Origin: Chitinophagaceae bacterium
GTDB lineage: Bacteria > Bacteroidota > Bacteroidia > Chitinophagales > Chitinophagaceae
Assembly: GCA_016719815.1 (NCBI GenBank)
Contig: JADJYK010000010.1
Coordinates: 124,001-188,000, forward strand
Length of the DNA: 64,000 nucleotides
Direction of reading: 5' to 3'
Shown here piece after piece: positions 44,861-54,472 of the stretch. Position numbers and translations under genes: made by a program. The first letter of the stretch is position 1. The number at the start of each line of letters is the position of its first letter. Under the pieces are notes generated by a model. It saw only the letters and a program-made list of their open reading frames with translations, had not been told where the DNA came from and ran no database searches.

Positions 44861-47773
44861 GTTTTGGGTTCTGTTGGTATTTTTATAATAATAGTTGTTC
44901 CCGTTGAGTTGCCGGCTTCATCCCGCTTGTCCACAATTTCCTGTTGAATACTATACAATTCGGCCCTGCGCTTTGAAATGGTCATACCACGGCTCTGGTA
45001 TTCAGTATGCTGACGGCTCTTTAGTACCGATGCTTTTTCACGGCCGATACCATTATCATCAATTTCGAGAACAAGATATTCCTTTTCTCTTTTTGCTATT
45101 ATTGTGATTTGTCCTTTTCTTTCTTCCAAAAACCGCATACCATGTCTTATGGCATTTTCCACATATGGCTGCAACAGCATGGCGGGAACAAAATAAATGT
45201 CCTTATCAATCATGCTGTCAACGGCAACGGTATATTCAAATTTATCACTGAAGCGCAGCTTTTCCAGTTGCAGATAATTGTCCAGGTACTTTATTTCGTC
45301 TGAAAGAGAAATGATAGCTGCATCCGAATTGTCAATTGTACTGCGCATCAGCTCCGAGAATTTATCAAGGTATTTATCTGCCTGCCGGTAATCCTTTTCA
45401 TAAATAAACCCCTTAATGCTGTTAAGACAGTTGAAAACAAAATGTGGATTTATCTGCGCTTTTAAAGCCTGCATTTCCAGTTCTGTAATCCTCTTTTCTG
45501 TTTGCAGTTTAATCAGCGCCGCTTCTTGCCTGCGTTTGTTACGGAGCTGCTGCAGGTAAAGAATAATACCAAAAATTACCAGTGCCAATATTGTCCAGAA
45601 AATCGGATTTCGCCAAAATGGTGTTTTTATTCGAAAGTTTATTTGTGTTATTTGGGTGGAGGGCATCCCGTCTCTTTTAATACTTCTTACACGAATGTTG
45701 TAGCTACCCGGTGCCTGGTTCTGCAGTGATAAAAAATTCCCTTCTGCCCTGGCCCATTCCCGTTCGTTAATACTGTATTCAAAAAAAGGGTTAAATCCGG
45801 TAAGGTCAATTGCCGAAAATTCAATCCGGATATTATTTTGAGAAAACGGAAGCGCATAAGACGAAAGAATAGAGGTGTCAATATTGTTTACCGACACTCT
45901 TGTAATAAAGGTTGTAATATCATTAAGCGGCAGGGAAAGGTTTGCCGGCAAATAACTGATACCTCCCGATGTGGCAGCATAAACAGTATCGTTATTAATC
46001 GTAATGTCGTTTACCTGTTCGCCAATCAGGCCGTCTGCTGTATTGAAGTGCACATTGTTATAGGTTAGCCTTCCGTTTTGAAAACGATAGCTTATTTTGT
46101 TTAGTCCTTTATCTGTTCCAACCCATATTTCTCCCGGCCTGTTGCTGTACATAACTTTGCAAACAGTTCCCGGCACAACAGTGCCCATGGGGATGCTTGC
46201 CACCAGTACATCGTCTTTCATTACCAGCAAGGCATCTGAACTCCGGGCAATCCACATCAGGTTGTCTTTTGTGTTTACTATAGAAACAACCCTGTAGGTA
46301 AGTTCTTTATACTTTGTTCCAAAATACAAAAGCGAATCCCTGTTCCAGTGATACAAGCCATCAATGGAGCCAATATAAATGTGCTGACTGGCGTCGGCCC
46401 CGATGGCTGTGACTCTTTTAATAATACTGTCGCCGTTTGTTCTTGTTTTTGTATTGTACATTGTAAGGGTGGAGTGGGCGCCGAGCAGGAGTGTGCTGTC
46501 GTTCAGCCTAAATGCGGCTTTAGATGATTTATTATCTGACCCTAAATATGCTTTTTCAATACTGAACGTTTTTTTGTTGATGATAAAAGACCCCGTTTGT
46601 GCAGCAACAAATATTTTATCACCCAGGTCAATAATATTCCGAACCCATGTATCGCTGCTTCCGCTTTGCATATTTAACAACATTTTTCTCAAATCATATA
46701 CCCCGTCATAACTGTACAGTTCACCTTTATTGTTGCCTGCAATAATACGGTTGCCGGTTTTTAGTACAGCATTAAACCCTTTGACAAAATCTGTTTTTGC
46801 CGTATAAGAAGAAATGCGTTTCTGCTGAATTTTTATCAGTCCTTCATCTTTTGTGGACAGCCAGTAATTACTGTTATTGTCCAGCATTATATGTCTTACG
46901 GCACTTTCGTTATATATAATATCTTTTATTTCAAGAGTGGCGGCATCCAGCAGGTAGGTGGTTCCGCTGGCAGATGTAACAGAGAGGTTTTTTCCTGTAC
47001 GGCAAATAATCCGTAGTTGAAAAGGGTACTCTTTTTTTATGCTGCCTGTTATATTACCGCTGGCATTGAAGCTAAACCTTTGTATTGCGTTGCCATAAAG
47101 CAAATAAAGGTTGTTGTTAAAAAACTCTGTCCAGGTAAACAACTGGCCGAAATAAACAACCTTACTCACTTTCCCGTTTTCCAGATACCGTAGCGAATCG
47201 CTGCTTACCACAATATACCTGCCGGGCCGGTAGTCTATTACCACATCGGGGCGGGGCCTTAGTATAGATGTGTAAACCGAAGTGTATGGTGAGGTTTTTC
47301 CGTCTTTATAAACGAATACATTTTTGTTATTAGTTGAAAAGGCAATGCCGCCGTACTGCAGCACATTGGTAGTGCTGGTGTTGCCCAAATCAATTTTATC
47401 CAGTTCCGGGTCCTCATCGCTGTTGATAAACCTGTCTTTGGTCTCATCGTAATAAGCAGGCTTTTTTCTGAATGCAACCGCCCACACCCGGCCAGAATTG
47501 TCAACATACATTTCTGTTACCTCGTTATCGGGCAGGCCTTGTGTAGTGAAGTAGTTTTTAAATGTTCTTCCATCATAGCGGCTAACGCCGGTCTCTGTTC
47601 CGATCCACAAAAATCCCTTTTTATCAATGAGTGTTCTGTAAACTGAATTTGACGGCAATCCTTCTTTTGTAGTGTATCGCAGTGTTTGAATATTCTGCGA
47701 AAAAACGGCTGTACCCGCGGTAAGCAGGAATAAAAAACAAATGCCGGTATTTTGCTTCTGACGAACAAGGCAT
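44857..47773 (-). CDS. LytS-like sensor histidine kinase with Reg_prop and Y_Y_Y domains
   Basis: Long frame begins at 47658 (MPSNSVYRTLIDKKGF), but a signal peptide is encoded just upstream in the same frame (ICFLFLLTAGTAVFSQ ending at about 47690), reached from an ATG at 47773 through one probable frame break. Reg_prop repeats (FLWIGTETGVSRYDGRTF) fill residues 1-600, then a Y_Y_Y domain, a membrane helix (PIFWTILALVIFGIILYLQQ), a LytS-type H box (LKAQINPHFVFNCLNSIKGF) and ATPase motifs (LLQPYVENAIRHGM; IDDNGIGREKA). It senses an unknown periplasmic signal and phosphorylates the LytTR regulator. Confidence 0.88.
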
Positions 47774-47821
47774 TAAATATAGAAAATGCCCGGGAATAAC
47801 AGGAACATTACCGTCATGCCT

Positions 47822-48922
47822 TTACTCCTCAAGCCGGGCAGTGCAGCCAAACTCCCGTTTCAGCACATCGTCGTATTGGTCTGCTTTCTGAAACAAGTTT
47901 TTAAATGACTGCACGCCGCCGTCCCTGGTCATATCCAAATCATACATGATGCAACTGAGAACAATATTCTGTTTTACACAGCTAAGCACAAGGCCCTGTG
48001 TTTGATAATTCTCCTGCAACAGGTACTGATACAGCGGTTTTATTTTAGTTGCATCTGTGGGCATCTGGCAGAGATACGCATCACCGGCAATGAAATAGTT
48101 TTCGGGATTGTAGGTAATTTTAATTTTCGCAGATCCCTCCTTTACGCCCCATGTGTTTATTCCTTCCCTGGCCAGTTTTACATCTTTGCCCAGTTCCCGC
48201 AATATGTCTTCAATTGTTTTGGCTGCACCAACCGGTTCAATTTCTTTTTCAGGGGCCACGGGTAATTTTACCTCGGTGCCACAACTGGGACAATATTTTT
48301 GCGAATCAATATTGGCAGACGTAACAAGATAATCGCAACTAAAGCAACGGGTGGAGGATTGCCCTTTGTTGGGAAGGTACATCAGTAGTGCTTCCCTCAG
48401 ATAGTTAACCGGCAACGCAAAACCAAGATTGTCGCCGCCCCTGATGATAAATGAATTCACGCCAATAATCTCTCCGCTCATGTTTACCAACGGCCCCCCG
48501 CTGTTCCCGGGATTTATAGCCGCATCAATTTGTATATACTTGAGGCCTTCCCGTATGCGGTCAACTTTTGAAATTACCCCTTGCGTTGCGGTGTAGTTCA
48601 GCCCAAACGGGTGGCCAATGGCCACCACCACATCGCCATCTTTCATTTGTTCGTACTGACCCAGCCTTACATCAGGTAATTCAACGTTTGGGGGAGCTTC
48701 CAGAAACGCAAGATCATGTTTGCGGTCCGTATACCAAACTCTTGACAGGGTTTTATCGAACGCTTTACCCGCAATGGTTACTTCCGCACTTTCGGCAACC
48801 ACATGATCATTGGTAACTATCAGGTCAAACTCTTTTACATAAAACCCAGTACCGGTACCCGATGGCGTGGCGATTTGTATAATGGCCTTCTGGTATTGTT
48901 CTATTATATGCTGTGGATCCAT
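47822..48922 (-). CDS. HtrA-like trypsin-type protease with zinc ribbon and YbjN-like tail
   Basis: A cytosolic-looking 366-residue protein without signal peptide. Residues 1-190 form an S1C protease with the triad in TNDHVV (His), KHDLAFL (Asp) and INPGNSGGPLV (Ser). Then comes a zinc ribbon (CFSCDYLV ... YCPSCGTE, about 205-230), and a C-terminal domain (about 255-366; LYQYLLQENYQTQGLVLSCV, FQKADQYDDVLKREF) similar in pattern to YbjN/type III chaperone-like folds. No PDZ domain. The next gene (48990-50312) shows a related C-terminal-type domain, so the two may work together. Substrates are unknown. Confidence 0.8.
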   Translation of the reverse strand: MDPQHIIEQYQKAIIQIATPSGTGTGFYVKEFDLIVTNDHVVAESAEVTIAGKAFDKTLSRVWYTDRKHDLAFLEAPPNVELPDVRLGQYEQMKDGDVVVAIGHPFGLNYTATQGVISKVDRIREGLKYIQIDAAINPGNSGGPLVNMSGEIIGVNSFIIRGGDNLGFALPVNYLREALLMYLPNKGQSSTRCFSCDYLVTSANIDSQKYCPSCGTEVKLPVAPEKEIEPVGAAKTIEDILRELGKDVKLAREGINTWGVKEGSAKIKITYNPENYFIAGDAYLCQMPTDATKIKPLYQYLLQENYQTQGLVLSCVKQNIVLSCIMYDLDMTRDGGVQSFKNLFQKADQYDDVLKREFGCTARLEE

Positions 48923-48989
48923 ATTATTTTATTTATGTTAGTTCCGGGGTTTTAAGCTGAACAGTGACCCAGAAACATCATACCATGAA

Positions 48990-50312
48990 CTAATTGTTTT
49001 CAAGGTTCAAAAACTCCAGTTCGTTGGTAAATGTGTGGTTGAAATTTACCAGGTTATCGAACCGAAGGTTTTGAGTTTTAAAATCCATCAACGGATATTT
49101 TTCTTTCCAGCTGTTTTGAATGGTCTTTATTCTTTCCACGATTACCTCGTCTTCAAACTGGTTTTTGCCGGCGTCAAAATACCTGGTGCTAAAGCCAAGT
49201 GCAGTGAAATAATCCTGGTGGTTTATTATCATTAACAGGTGAAACAGTTCTGTTATTACCCTGGGAACGCTGTACGAATACTGGCAATAGGCAATGCCGT
49301 ATTCACATATTTGTGTGGCGATATAAGGGTAGTTATTGTCCCTGTACCAAATCATATTCTGGTTGGCACCATGAATACTGTCTGCAATTGTTTTGTATGC
49401 CTGTGGTGCCACAATAGAGAATGTGTATTTAGAACGAAACAGGTTTTTGAATACCTCTTCTTTAGAAATGGCCATCATTTTTTTGAACTCCTCCGCCATA
49501 TCCCTGTTTTTCTCTGTAACAGGCCGTTCGTCTTTCCTGAAATAAATACCGCCAATTTTTTCTAATTCGTTCAGCAGTTTTCCTTCGGGTGCAATTAAAT
49601 AATCAATTTTGTAAATAAGGGACAATAAAAGATAGGCAATGCCACCGGAAAATTTATCGGCATCCACCAAGGCAACCGTATCCAGCGTTTGTTTTATCCA
49701 TTTCTGCAGATATTCATACTTGACTTCTTTTTCCTGAAGGGGGATATTGTCCACATGTTCATCGTCAGAGCTTTGCAGGGCTGCAAAGTCCTGTACCAGC
49801 AAATCGTCTTGTTTGTCAGCCTTTGTGGCCAGTTCTTTCAGGCCATAATACAACTTACTGGGACTGGTGGTTTGCGCATCGCTGTCGAACCGCATACACA
49901 GCCTGTCGTTATCCAGCGCATACCGGCTGTAGTAGAGGTTAAAATTCATTTCCAGCAGGCGGCGCATTACCGGCACAGATGGCTGCGGCATGCGGGCAAG
50001 CGTTACTTCTGCCTTCAGTTCTTCTGCACTGAATTGTCCCCGAACAATCTTCGACCCCTGAAAAAAATGAAACCGGCCTTCGCTGCCGTTTCTCTCGTAG
50101 ACTACATTGGCGGCTGCATCATCCCGCACATAGTCAAAAAAGGCATCAAGACATTCTGTGTATTTTTTTTCTTTGAAAAGGCTGTCGGCATCTGTCCACC
50201 GTTTTACCTTAGCGGTTGTTTTGTTATTATCTGAATAGCGACCGAAATATATTACCGGCTCGGGTTTCGCCTCCTCTTTCTTTTTCCCCCAGCCAAAAAG
50301 CTTGTCGAACAT
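48990..50312 (-). CDS. Conserved hypothetical protein with a YbjN/chaperone-like N-terminal domain
   Basis: A 440-residue soluble protein beginning MFDKLFGWGKKKEEAKPEP. Residues 20-190 show a pattern (SEGRFHFFQGSKIVRGQF, RLLEMNFNLYYSRYALDNDR, KLYYGLKELATKADKQDDLL) resembling the YbjN/CesT-type fold, which also ends the neighbouring protease. The rest is helical and not recognised. It lies 67 bp upstream of the protease gene on the same strand, so they are probably co-transcribed. Confidence 0.7.
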   Translation of the reverse strand: MFDKLFGWGKKKEEAKPEPVIYFGRYSDNNKTTAKVKRWTDADSLFKEKKYTECLDAFFDYVRDDAAANVVYERNGSEGRFHFFQGSKIVRGQFSAEELKAEVTLARMPQPSVPVMRRLLEMNFNLYYSRYALDNDRLCMRFDSDAQTTSPSKLYYGLKELATKADKQDDLLVQDFAALQSSDDEHVDNIPLQEKEVKYEYLQKWIKQTLDTVALVDADKFSGGIAYLLLSLIYKIDYLIAPEGKLLNELEKIGGIYFRKDERPVTEKNRDMAEEFKKMMAISKEEVFKNLFRSKYTFSIVAPQAYKTIADSIHGANQNMIWYRDNNYPYIATQICEYGIAYCQYSYSVPRVITELFHLLMIINHQDYFTALGFSTRYFDAGKNQFEDEVIVERIKTIQNSWKEKYPLMDFKTQNLRFDNLVNFNHTFTNELEFLNLENN

Positions 50313-50406
50313 CGGAGTGTTTTATTTGATAAGCAGCAAGATACTAAAGCCTCCCCATAATAAGATGCCGGGTTAAAAGATCTGGCAGCCAAAAAGGCCT
50401 AAAGTA

Positions 50407-50436
50407 TTGGCAGTAAAGTAAAAATCAGTAGTTTCG
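50407..50436 (+). promoter_or_regulatory. Candidate dnaN promoter (TTG-N19-TAGTTTCG)
   Basis: A -33 TTG at 50407-50409 and a -7 box TAGTTTCG at 50429-50436 (seven of eight to TAnnTTTG) are separated by 19 bp and end 17 bp before the start codon. Confidence 0.5.
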
Positions 50437-50452
50437 CCACAAACATTTTGCG

Positions 50453-51568
50453 ATGAAGTTTATAGCATCCTCCTCTTCCTTACTTAAACAACTGCAGCAC
50501 ATTTCAGGTGTTATTAATGCCAACACAGTGCTTCCAATTTTGGAAGATTTTTTATTTGAAGTCGAAAAGAACAAACTGACCGTTGTGGCCACCGACCTGG
50601 AAACGGTGATGCGGGTGCAACTGGACATTGAGGCAAAGGATAGCGGCAAGGTGTGTATCCCGGCAAAAATCCTGATGGATTCGTTGAAAAATATTCCCGA
50701 ACAGCCGCTTACTTTCAATATTGATAAAAATTTTGCTGTTGAAATTACCAGCGACAATGGTAAGTATAAGGTAATGGGCGAAAATCCCGACAACTTTCCG
50801 AAAGAACCGGTAGCCGACGATACTACTTCGTTTACCATGATGGCTTCGGCCCTGGTAACCGCAATCAATAAAACAATTTTTGCCACCAGCAACGATGACC
50901 TGCGCCCCGCAATGACGGGTGTATTCTTCGAACTGGACAAAAAGGGTCTGCAGTGTGTGGCAACCGATGCACACCGGCTGGTTCGCTATAAAAGAACGGA
51001 TGTAAAGTGCCCGAAATCTGATTCTTTTATCGCTCCCCGCAAGCCGCTTACGCTGCTAAAAGCCGCTATTCCCTCAACTGATGAAGAAATAACCGTAAGC
51101 TACAACAGCAACCACCTATTTGTAAAACACGGCACCACTCAAATGAGCTGCCGCCTGATAGATGCCCGTTTTCCGGATTATAAAGTGGTAATTCCGGTGG
51201 ACAACCCTTACAAGCTAACCGTTAATAAAAGCGATTTTCAAAGTGCCCTGCGCCGGGTAAGTGTGTTTAGTAATAAAAGCACTAACCAGGTAGCGCTAAA
51301 CATCAGCGGAAGCGAACTGCAATTAGCGGCACAAGACGTTGATTTCAGCTTTGAAGGAAATGAAAGAATGAAATGCCAATACACCGGCGAGGATCTGACT
51401 ATTGCCTTCAATGCCCGCTTCCTGATTGAAATGCTTAATGCCACCGATAGTGATGAAGTGGTGGTTGAACTGTCAACACCCACAAAAGCGGGTATTCTTA
51501 AGCCCTCTGAGAAAGATGAAAACGAAGAGCTTTTAATGCTGGTAATGCCGCTAATGCTGAACCAGTAA
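50453..51568 (+). CDS. dnaN: DNA polymerase III beta subunit (sliding clamp)
   Basis: DnaN forms a ring-shaped dimer that tethers the replicative polymerase to DNA. The 371-residue length and three repeated domains match: N-terminal KFIASSSSLLKQLQHISGVI and NTVLPILEDFLFEV, central TNDDLRPAMTGVFFEL-like segment and ATDAHRLVRYK, and C-terminal NARFLIEMLNATDSDEVVVE ending in MLVMPLMLNQ, the terminal strand that lines the partner-binding pocket. Intact and followed by a strong terminator. No dnaA or recF is adjacent, so this is not the origin region. Confidence 0.95.
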   Translation: MKFIASSSSLLKQLQHISGVINANTVLPILEDFLFEVEKNKLTVVATDLETVMRVQLDIEAKDSGKVCIPAKILMDSLKNIPEQPLTFNIDKNFAVEITSDNGKYKVMGENPDNFPKEPVADDTTSFTMMASALVTAINKTIFATSNDDLRPAMTGVFFELDKKGLQCVATDAHRLVRYKRTDVKCPKSDSFIAPRKPLTLLKAAIPSTDEEITVSYNSNHLFVKHGTTQMSCRLIDARFPDYKVVIPVDNPYKLTVNKSDFQSALRRVSVFSNKSTNQVALNISGSELQLAAQDVDFSFEGNERMKCQYTGEDLTIAFNARFLIEMLNATDSDEVVVELSTPTKAGILKPSEKDENEELLMLVMPLMLNQ

Positions 51569-51596
51569 GACCGGTTGGCTCTGTTAGAAAATGCTG

Positions 51597-51628
51597 GAAG
51601 CCCACAAATAATGTGGGCTTCTTTTATT
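51597..51628 (+). terminator. Intrinsic terminator of dnaN
   Basis: Perfect ten-base-pair stem GAAGCCCACA (51597-51606) / TGTGGGCTTC (51612-51621), loop AATAA, followed by TTTTATTT. Confidence 0.85.
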
Positions 51629-51679
51629 TACAAGCAGTAAATATAGTATTCGTATTTTGAATAAAAATTAAAGCCGGTT

Positions 51680-52087
51680 ATGGATTTTATACCTATCAAC
51701 TTTTATGGCAACTACATTGATGCACATATTGCTAAAGGAGTGCTGGAGGAAAATGATATTGACTGTTGGCTTAAAGATGAGAATACGGTTACCATTGACC
51801 CTATTCTTACCAATGCAGTTGGCGGTATAAAGTTAATGGTGCCAAAAGAAAAAGCGGGGCTGGCAAAACAAATACTTGAATCGGTAAGAAGCGAACAAAA
51901 AATAACAGTTACCTGTCCAAAATGCGGTTCGCACAATATTGAACCGGTGAACACTCCCCGAAAAGCATCAAACTGGTTTGGCGCCATAGTTGGCTTTTTA
52001 ACGATGAATTACGCATTGCCCGTTGATACAGTGAGCCACTGTTTTGATTGTGGCCATGAATTCCCGATCGAAGATGAGCCGAAATAG
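51680..52087 (+). CDS. DUF2007 protein with a zinc-binding tail
   Basis: Residues 1-75 form a DUF2007 (putative signal-transducing, GlnB-like ferredoxin fold) domain: FYGNYIDAHIAKGVLEENDI and AVGGIKLMVPKEKAGLAKQI. It is followed by CPKCGSHN and CFDCGHEF, four cysteines that probably bind zinc, around a short hydrophobic insert. 135 residues. Cytosolic; function unknown. Confidence 0.75.
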   Translation: MDFIPINFYGNYIDAHIAKGVLEENDIDCWLKDENTVTIDPILTNAVGGIKLMVPKEKAGLAKQILESVRSEQKITVTCPKCGSHNIEPVNTPRKASNWFGAIVGFLTMNYALPVDTVSHCFDCGHEFPIEDEPK

Positions 52088-52128
52088 AAATTATATTTCC
52101 TTCGTATCTTGTTCTCAACATTACCACC

Positions 52129-52953
52129 ATGTGGGAAAACATTATTAATCATTTTCAAACGCTTGAACAACGGCCGCTGGAGCGGATGGCCATCCTTGTT
52201 GGCGGACTACTCTTCTTCTGGATTATCGAAGGCGCTATTCCGCTGCTGCCGCTGCGCTATAAAAAGAATAAGCTGCAACATGCTGGTGTAAACTTCTTCT
52301 TCACCGTTATCCATCTCATCGTTCACACATTGCTGGCGATACTGATAATAAAACTGAGCGACTGGTGTGCCACTCAGCAATTTGGAATGGCGTACTGGTT
52401 TAATGCCAATGTTCTGGCGGCGGTTATTATTGGAGTGCTGGCCCTTGATTTCAGCAGTTGGCTCGTACACTGGATAATGCACAACACGGCTATATTTTGG
52501 CGGTTTCACATCATACACCACAGCGATACCAATGTGGATGTTACAACAGGGCTTCGTCATCACCCAGGCGACAGTTTACTGCGTGGTGTCTTTTTCCTGC
52601 TGCTGATATTTGTTTCGGGAGCGCCGATGTATGCGGTAATGATTTACCAAACATTGGTAGTGCTGGCAACGGCATTTACACATGCTAATATTAATTTGCC
52701 CAAAAGGGTTGATAAGGTGCTGAGCTATTTTCTTATTTCGCCCAATATGCACAAAGTGCATCACCATTGGAAGCGGCCTTATACGGACAGTAATTACGGT
52801 GCAGTATTTTCTATCTGGGACCGGCTCCTGGGAACTTATTCATTTCTTGAGACAAAAGAGTTGCGTTACGGTATTGATAAAAACTTTCCGGAAGACAAAG
52901 ACGAGAATGTGCTGAAGTTGTTATTAAAGCCATTTCAAAAACTGGAAGAATAA
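52129..52953 (+). CDS. Sterol desaturase/fatty-acid hydroxylase family protein
   Basis: An integral membrane di-iron oxygenase of 274 residues with four or so membrane helices. The histidine clusters that bind iron are visible: WLVHWIMH, FHIIHHSD, GLRHHPGD and MHKVHHHW. Family members hydroxylate or desaturate lipids such as sterols, carotenoids or fatty acids; the Bacteroidota substrate is uncertain, although ornithine- or sphingo-lipid hydroxylation would fit. It starts 41 bp after the DUF2007 gene and precedes the SH3-domain gene by 23 bp. Confidence 0.85.
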   Translation: MWENIINHFQTLEQRPLERMAILVGGLLFFWIIEGAIPLLPLRYKKNKLQHAGVNFFFTVIHLIVHTLLAILIIKLSDWCATQQFGMAYWFNANVLAAVIIGVLALDFSSWLVHWIMHNTAIFWRFHIIHHSDTNVDVTTGLRHHPGDSLLRGVFFLLLIFVSGAPMYAVMIYQTLVVLATAFTHANINLPKRVDKVLSYFLISPNMHKVHHHWKRPYTDSNYGAVFSIWDRLLGTYSFLETKELRYGIDKNFPEDKDENVLKLLLKPFQKLEE

Positions 52954-52976
52954 TTTTTAACCATTAAATCGATTTT

Positions 52977-53285
52977 ATGCGAATAGTACTTCTTTCGCTG
53001 CTGCTTGCTGTTTCGCTTTCATTAACCGCTCAGCAATGGGGCACTATGTATGTTGCCGCCAAATCCGGCTTAAGCATTCGTGAAAAACCCGAAACCGGGG
53101 CAAAGGTACTTGATAAAATTCCCTATGGCACAAAGATTACACTACTAGAAATGAACGAAGAAAAAAGGAGCATCGTTACCGAAGGTATTACCGGCTACTG
53201 GGGAAAAGTGAAATACAATAATAAGACCGGCTACATTGTTGACTCCTACCTGTTTCCTGGGCACCACCCAAGCTGGCTGCTGTGA
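52977..53285 (+). CDS. Secreted SH3-domain protein, N-terminal part
   Basis: Signal peptide (to SLTAQ) and a bacterial SH3 domain (YVAAKSGLSIREKPETGAKV, GYWGKVKYNNKTGYIVDSYL), which usually binds cell-wall peptides. The frame stops at 53285; adding one A at 53270-53271 gives HHPKLAAVKEMKDYLAQV and joins the following piece. Full protein about 254 residues. Confidence 0.78.
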   Translation: MRIVLLSLLLAVSLSLTAQQWGTMYVAAKSGLSIREKPETGAKVLDKIPYGTKITLLEMNEEKRSIVTEGITGYWGKVKYNNKTGYIVDSYLFPGHHPSWLL

Positions 53286-53740
53286 AAGAAATGAAAGATT
53301 ACCTGGCACAGGTTACTGTTCCTTTCGGTGCCAAACTGATAACAAAAAGCGGAACCATGGGAAATATTACCGAAAGCGGCTGGGAAATAAGAAAACAATT
53401 ATTTAAAAACGGAGCTGAGCGACACGAGCATTACGGATGGGAATATGGTTCTAATGCTTACCTGCTTCCGGGATTTAGTTTGCAACAGGGGTTCTTATTA
53501 CTGCGCCTGATACCCGAATTTAAAGAAGTGTTTGGGGACAAAGACGAGTTCCCTTCAGAAAGTAAGACTTATAAAAAGGGAGAAATTGAATACCAGCTTA
53601 CGGTTGAAAAAAGAAGCTTTGGCGAAGATTATACCTGGGTAGATAAAATTCGTATTGAATATGGTATGGAAGCCTCTTATGTTTTTGAACTGTATATGCT
53701 CGATTATCAATTAGTCATTTTTTACGGGTCTGGTCTGTAG
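53282..53740 (+). CDS. SH3-domain protein, C-terminal part
   Basis: The 152-residue continuation of 52977-53285. It is a mixed alpha/beta domain (GWEYGSNAYLLPGFSLQQGF, LLRLIPEFKEVFGDKDEF) not recognised as a known family. No own signal peptide and no ribosome-binding evidence for separate translation. It ends nine bases before kdsB. Confidence 0.7.
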   Translation: MKEMKDYLAQVTVPFGAKLITKSGTMGNITESGWEIRKQLFKNGAERHEHYGWEYGSNAYLLPGFSLQQGFLLLRLIPEFKEVFGDKDEFPSESKTYKKGEIEYQLTVEKRSFGEDYTWVDKIRIEYGMEASYVFELYMLDYQLVIFYGSGL

Positions 53741-53749
53741 TTTTGTATT

Positions 53750-54472
53750 ATGAAAAAAGTTGCAATGATTCCGGCCCGCTATGCAGCCACAAGATTTCCT
53801 GGTAAGCTGATGCAGTTGTTGGGTGATAAATCTGTTATCCGCCATACTTATGATGCCGCCCTGGGTACCGGCTTGTTCGATGAGGTTATTGTTGTTACCG
53901 ACAGCGACATCATCTATAATGAAATTACGGGTAGCGGCGGCAAAGCCGTAATGAGCAGAAAGGAGCATGAAAGCGGCAGCGACCGCATTGCTGAAGCGGC
54001 GGCCGATATGGATGTGGATATTATTGTAAACGTTCAGGGTGATACGCCTTTTGTAAAACGGGAGCCATTAGAAAAGCTGCTCCTGCAATTTGATGACTCC
54101 ACAGTACAAGTGGCGTCCATGATGCAGATACTTACCAAACAGGAAGAAATTGATGACCCCAATTTTGTGAAAGTGGCCGTTGACAAAAACATGAATTCTT
54201 TGTTCTTTAGCCGCAGTGTTGTGCCCTACCCAAGAGATAAGAACTTCCCAACGACCTATTACGAACACATCGGTGTGTACGCCTTTCGTAAGCAGGCGCT
54301 TTTGAATTTTACCAAATGGCCAATAACCCCGCTTGAGTCGGCTGAGAAAATTGAATGCCTCCGTTATCTTGAAAACGGCATTCCGCTGAGAATGGTTGTA
54401 GTGGATTATATGGGAGTGGAAATTGATACCCCGGAGGATTTGGAAAGGGCAGCAAAGCTGATGGAGGGGTAA
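53750..54472 (+). CDS. kdsB: 3-deoxy-manno-octulosonate (KDO) cytidylyltransferase
   Basis: KdsB activates KDO, or its 8-amino form, with CTP for lipopolysaccharide core synthesis in the cytosol. The motifs PARYAATRFPGKLMQLLG (nucleotide binding), EHESGSDRIAEAA and VNVQGDTPFV are clear. 240 residues, intact. The stop codon's last base is also the first base of an inverted repeat around the next gene, and beyond that lies a KdnB-like dehydrogenase, suggesting the 8-amino-KDO variant pathway. Confidence 0.93.
   Translation: MKKVAMIPARYAATRFPGKLMQLLGDKSVIRHTYDAALGTGLFDEVIVVTDSDIIYNEITGSGGKAVMSRKEHESGSDRIAEAAADMDVDIIVNVQGDTPFVKREPLEKLLLQFDDSTVQVASMMQILTKQEEIDDPNFVKVAVDKNMNSLFFSRSVVPYPRDKNFPTTYYEHIGVYAFRKQALLNFTKWPITPLESAEKIECLRYLENGIPLRMVVVDYMGVEIDTPEDLERAAKLMEG

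Noticed and set aside
50313..51680. Replication origin near dnaN
   Set aside because: No dnaA, recF or clustered DnaA boxes were seen around dnaN.
53738..53745. TAGTTTTG as a promoter for kdsB
   Set aside because: It matches the -7 consensus but lies only four bases before the start codon and has no TTG at -33.
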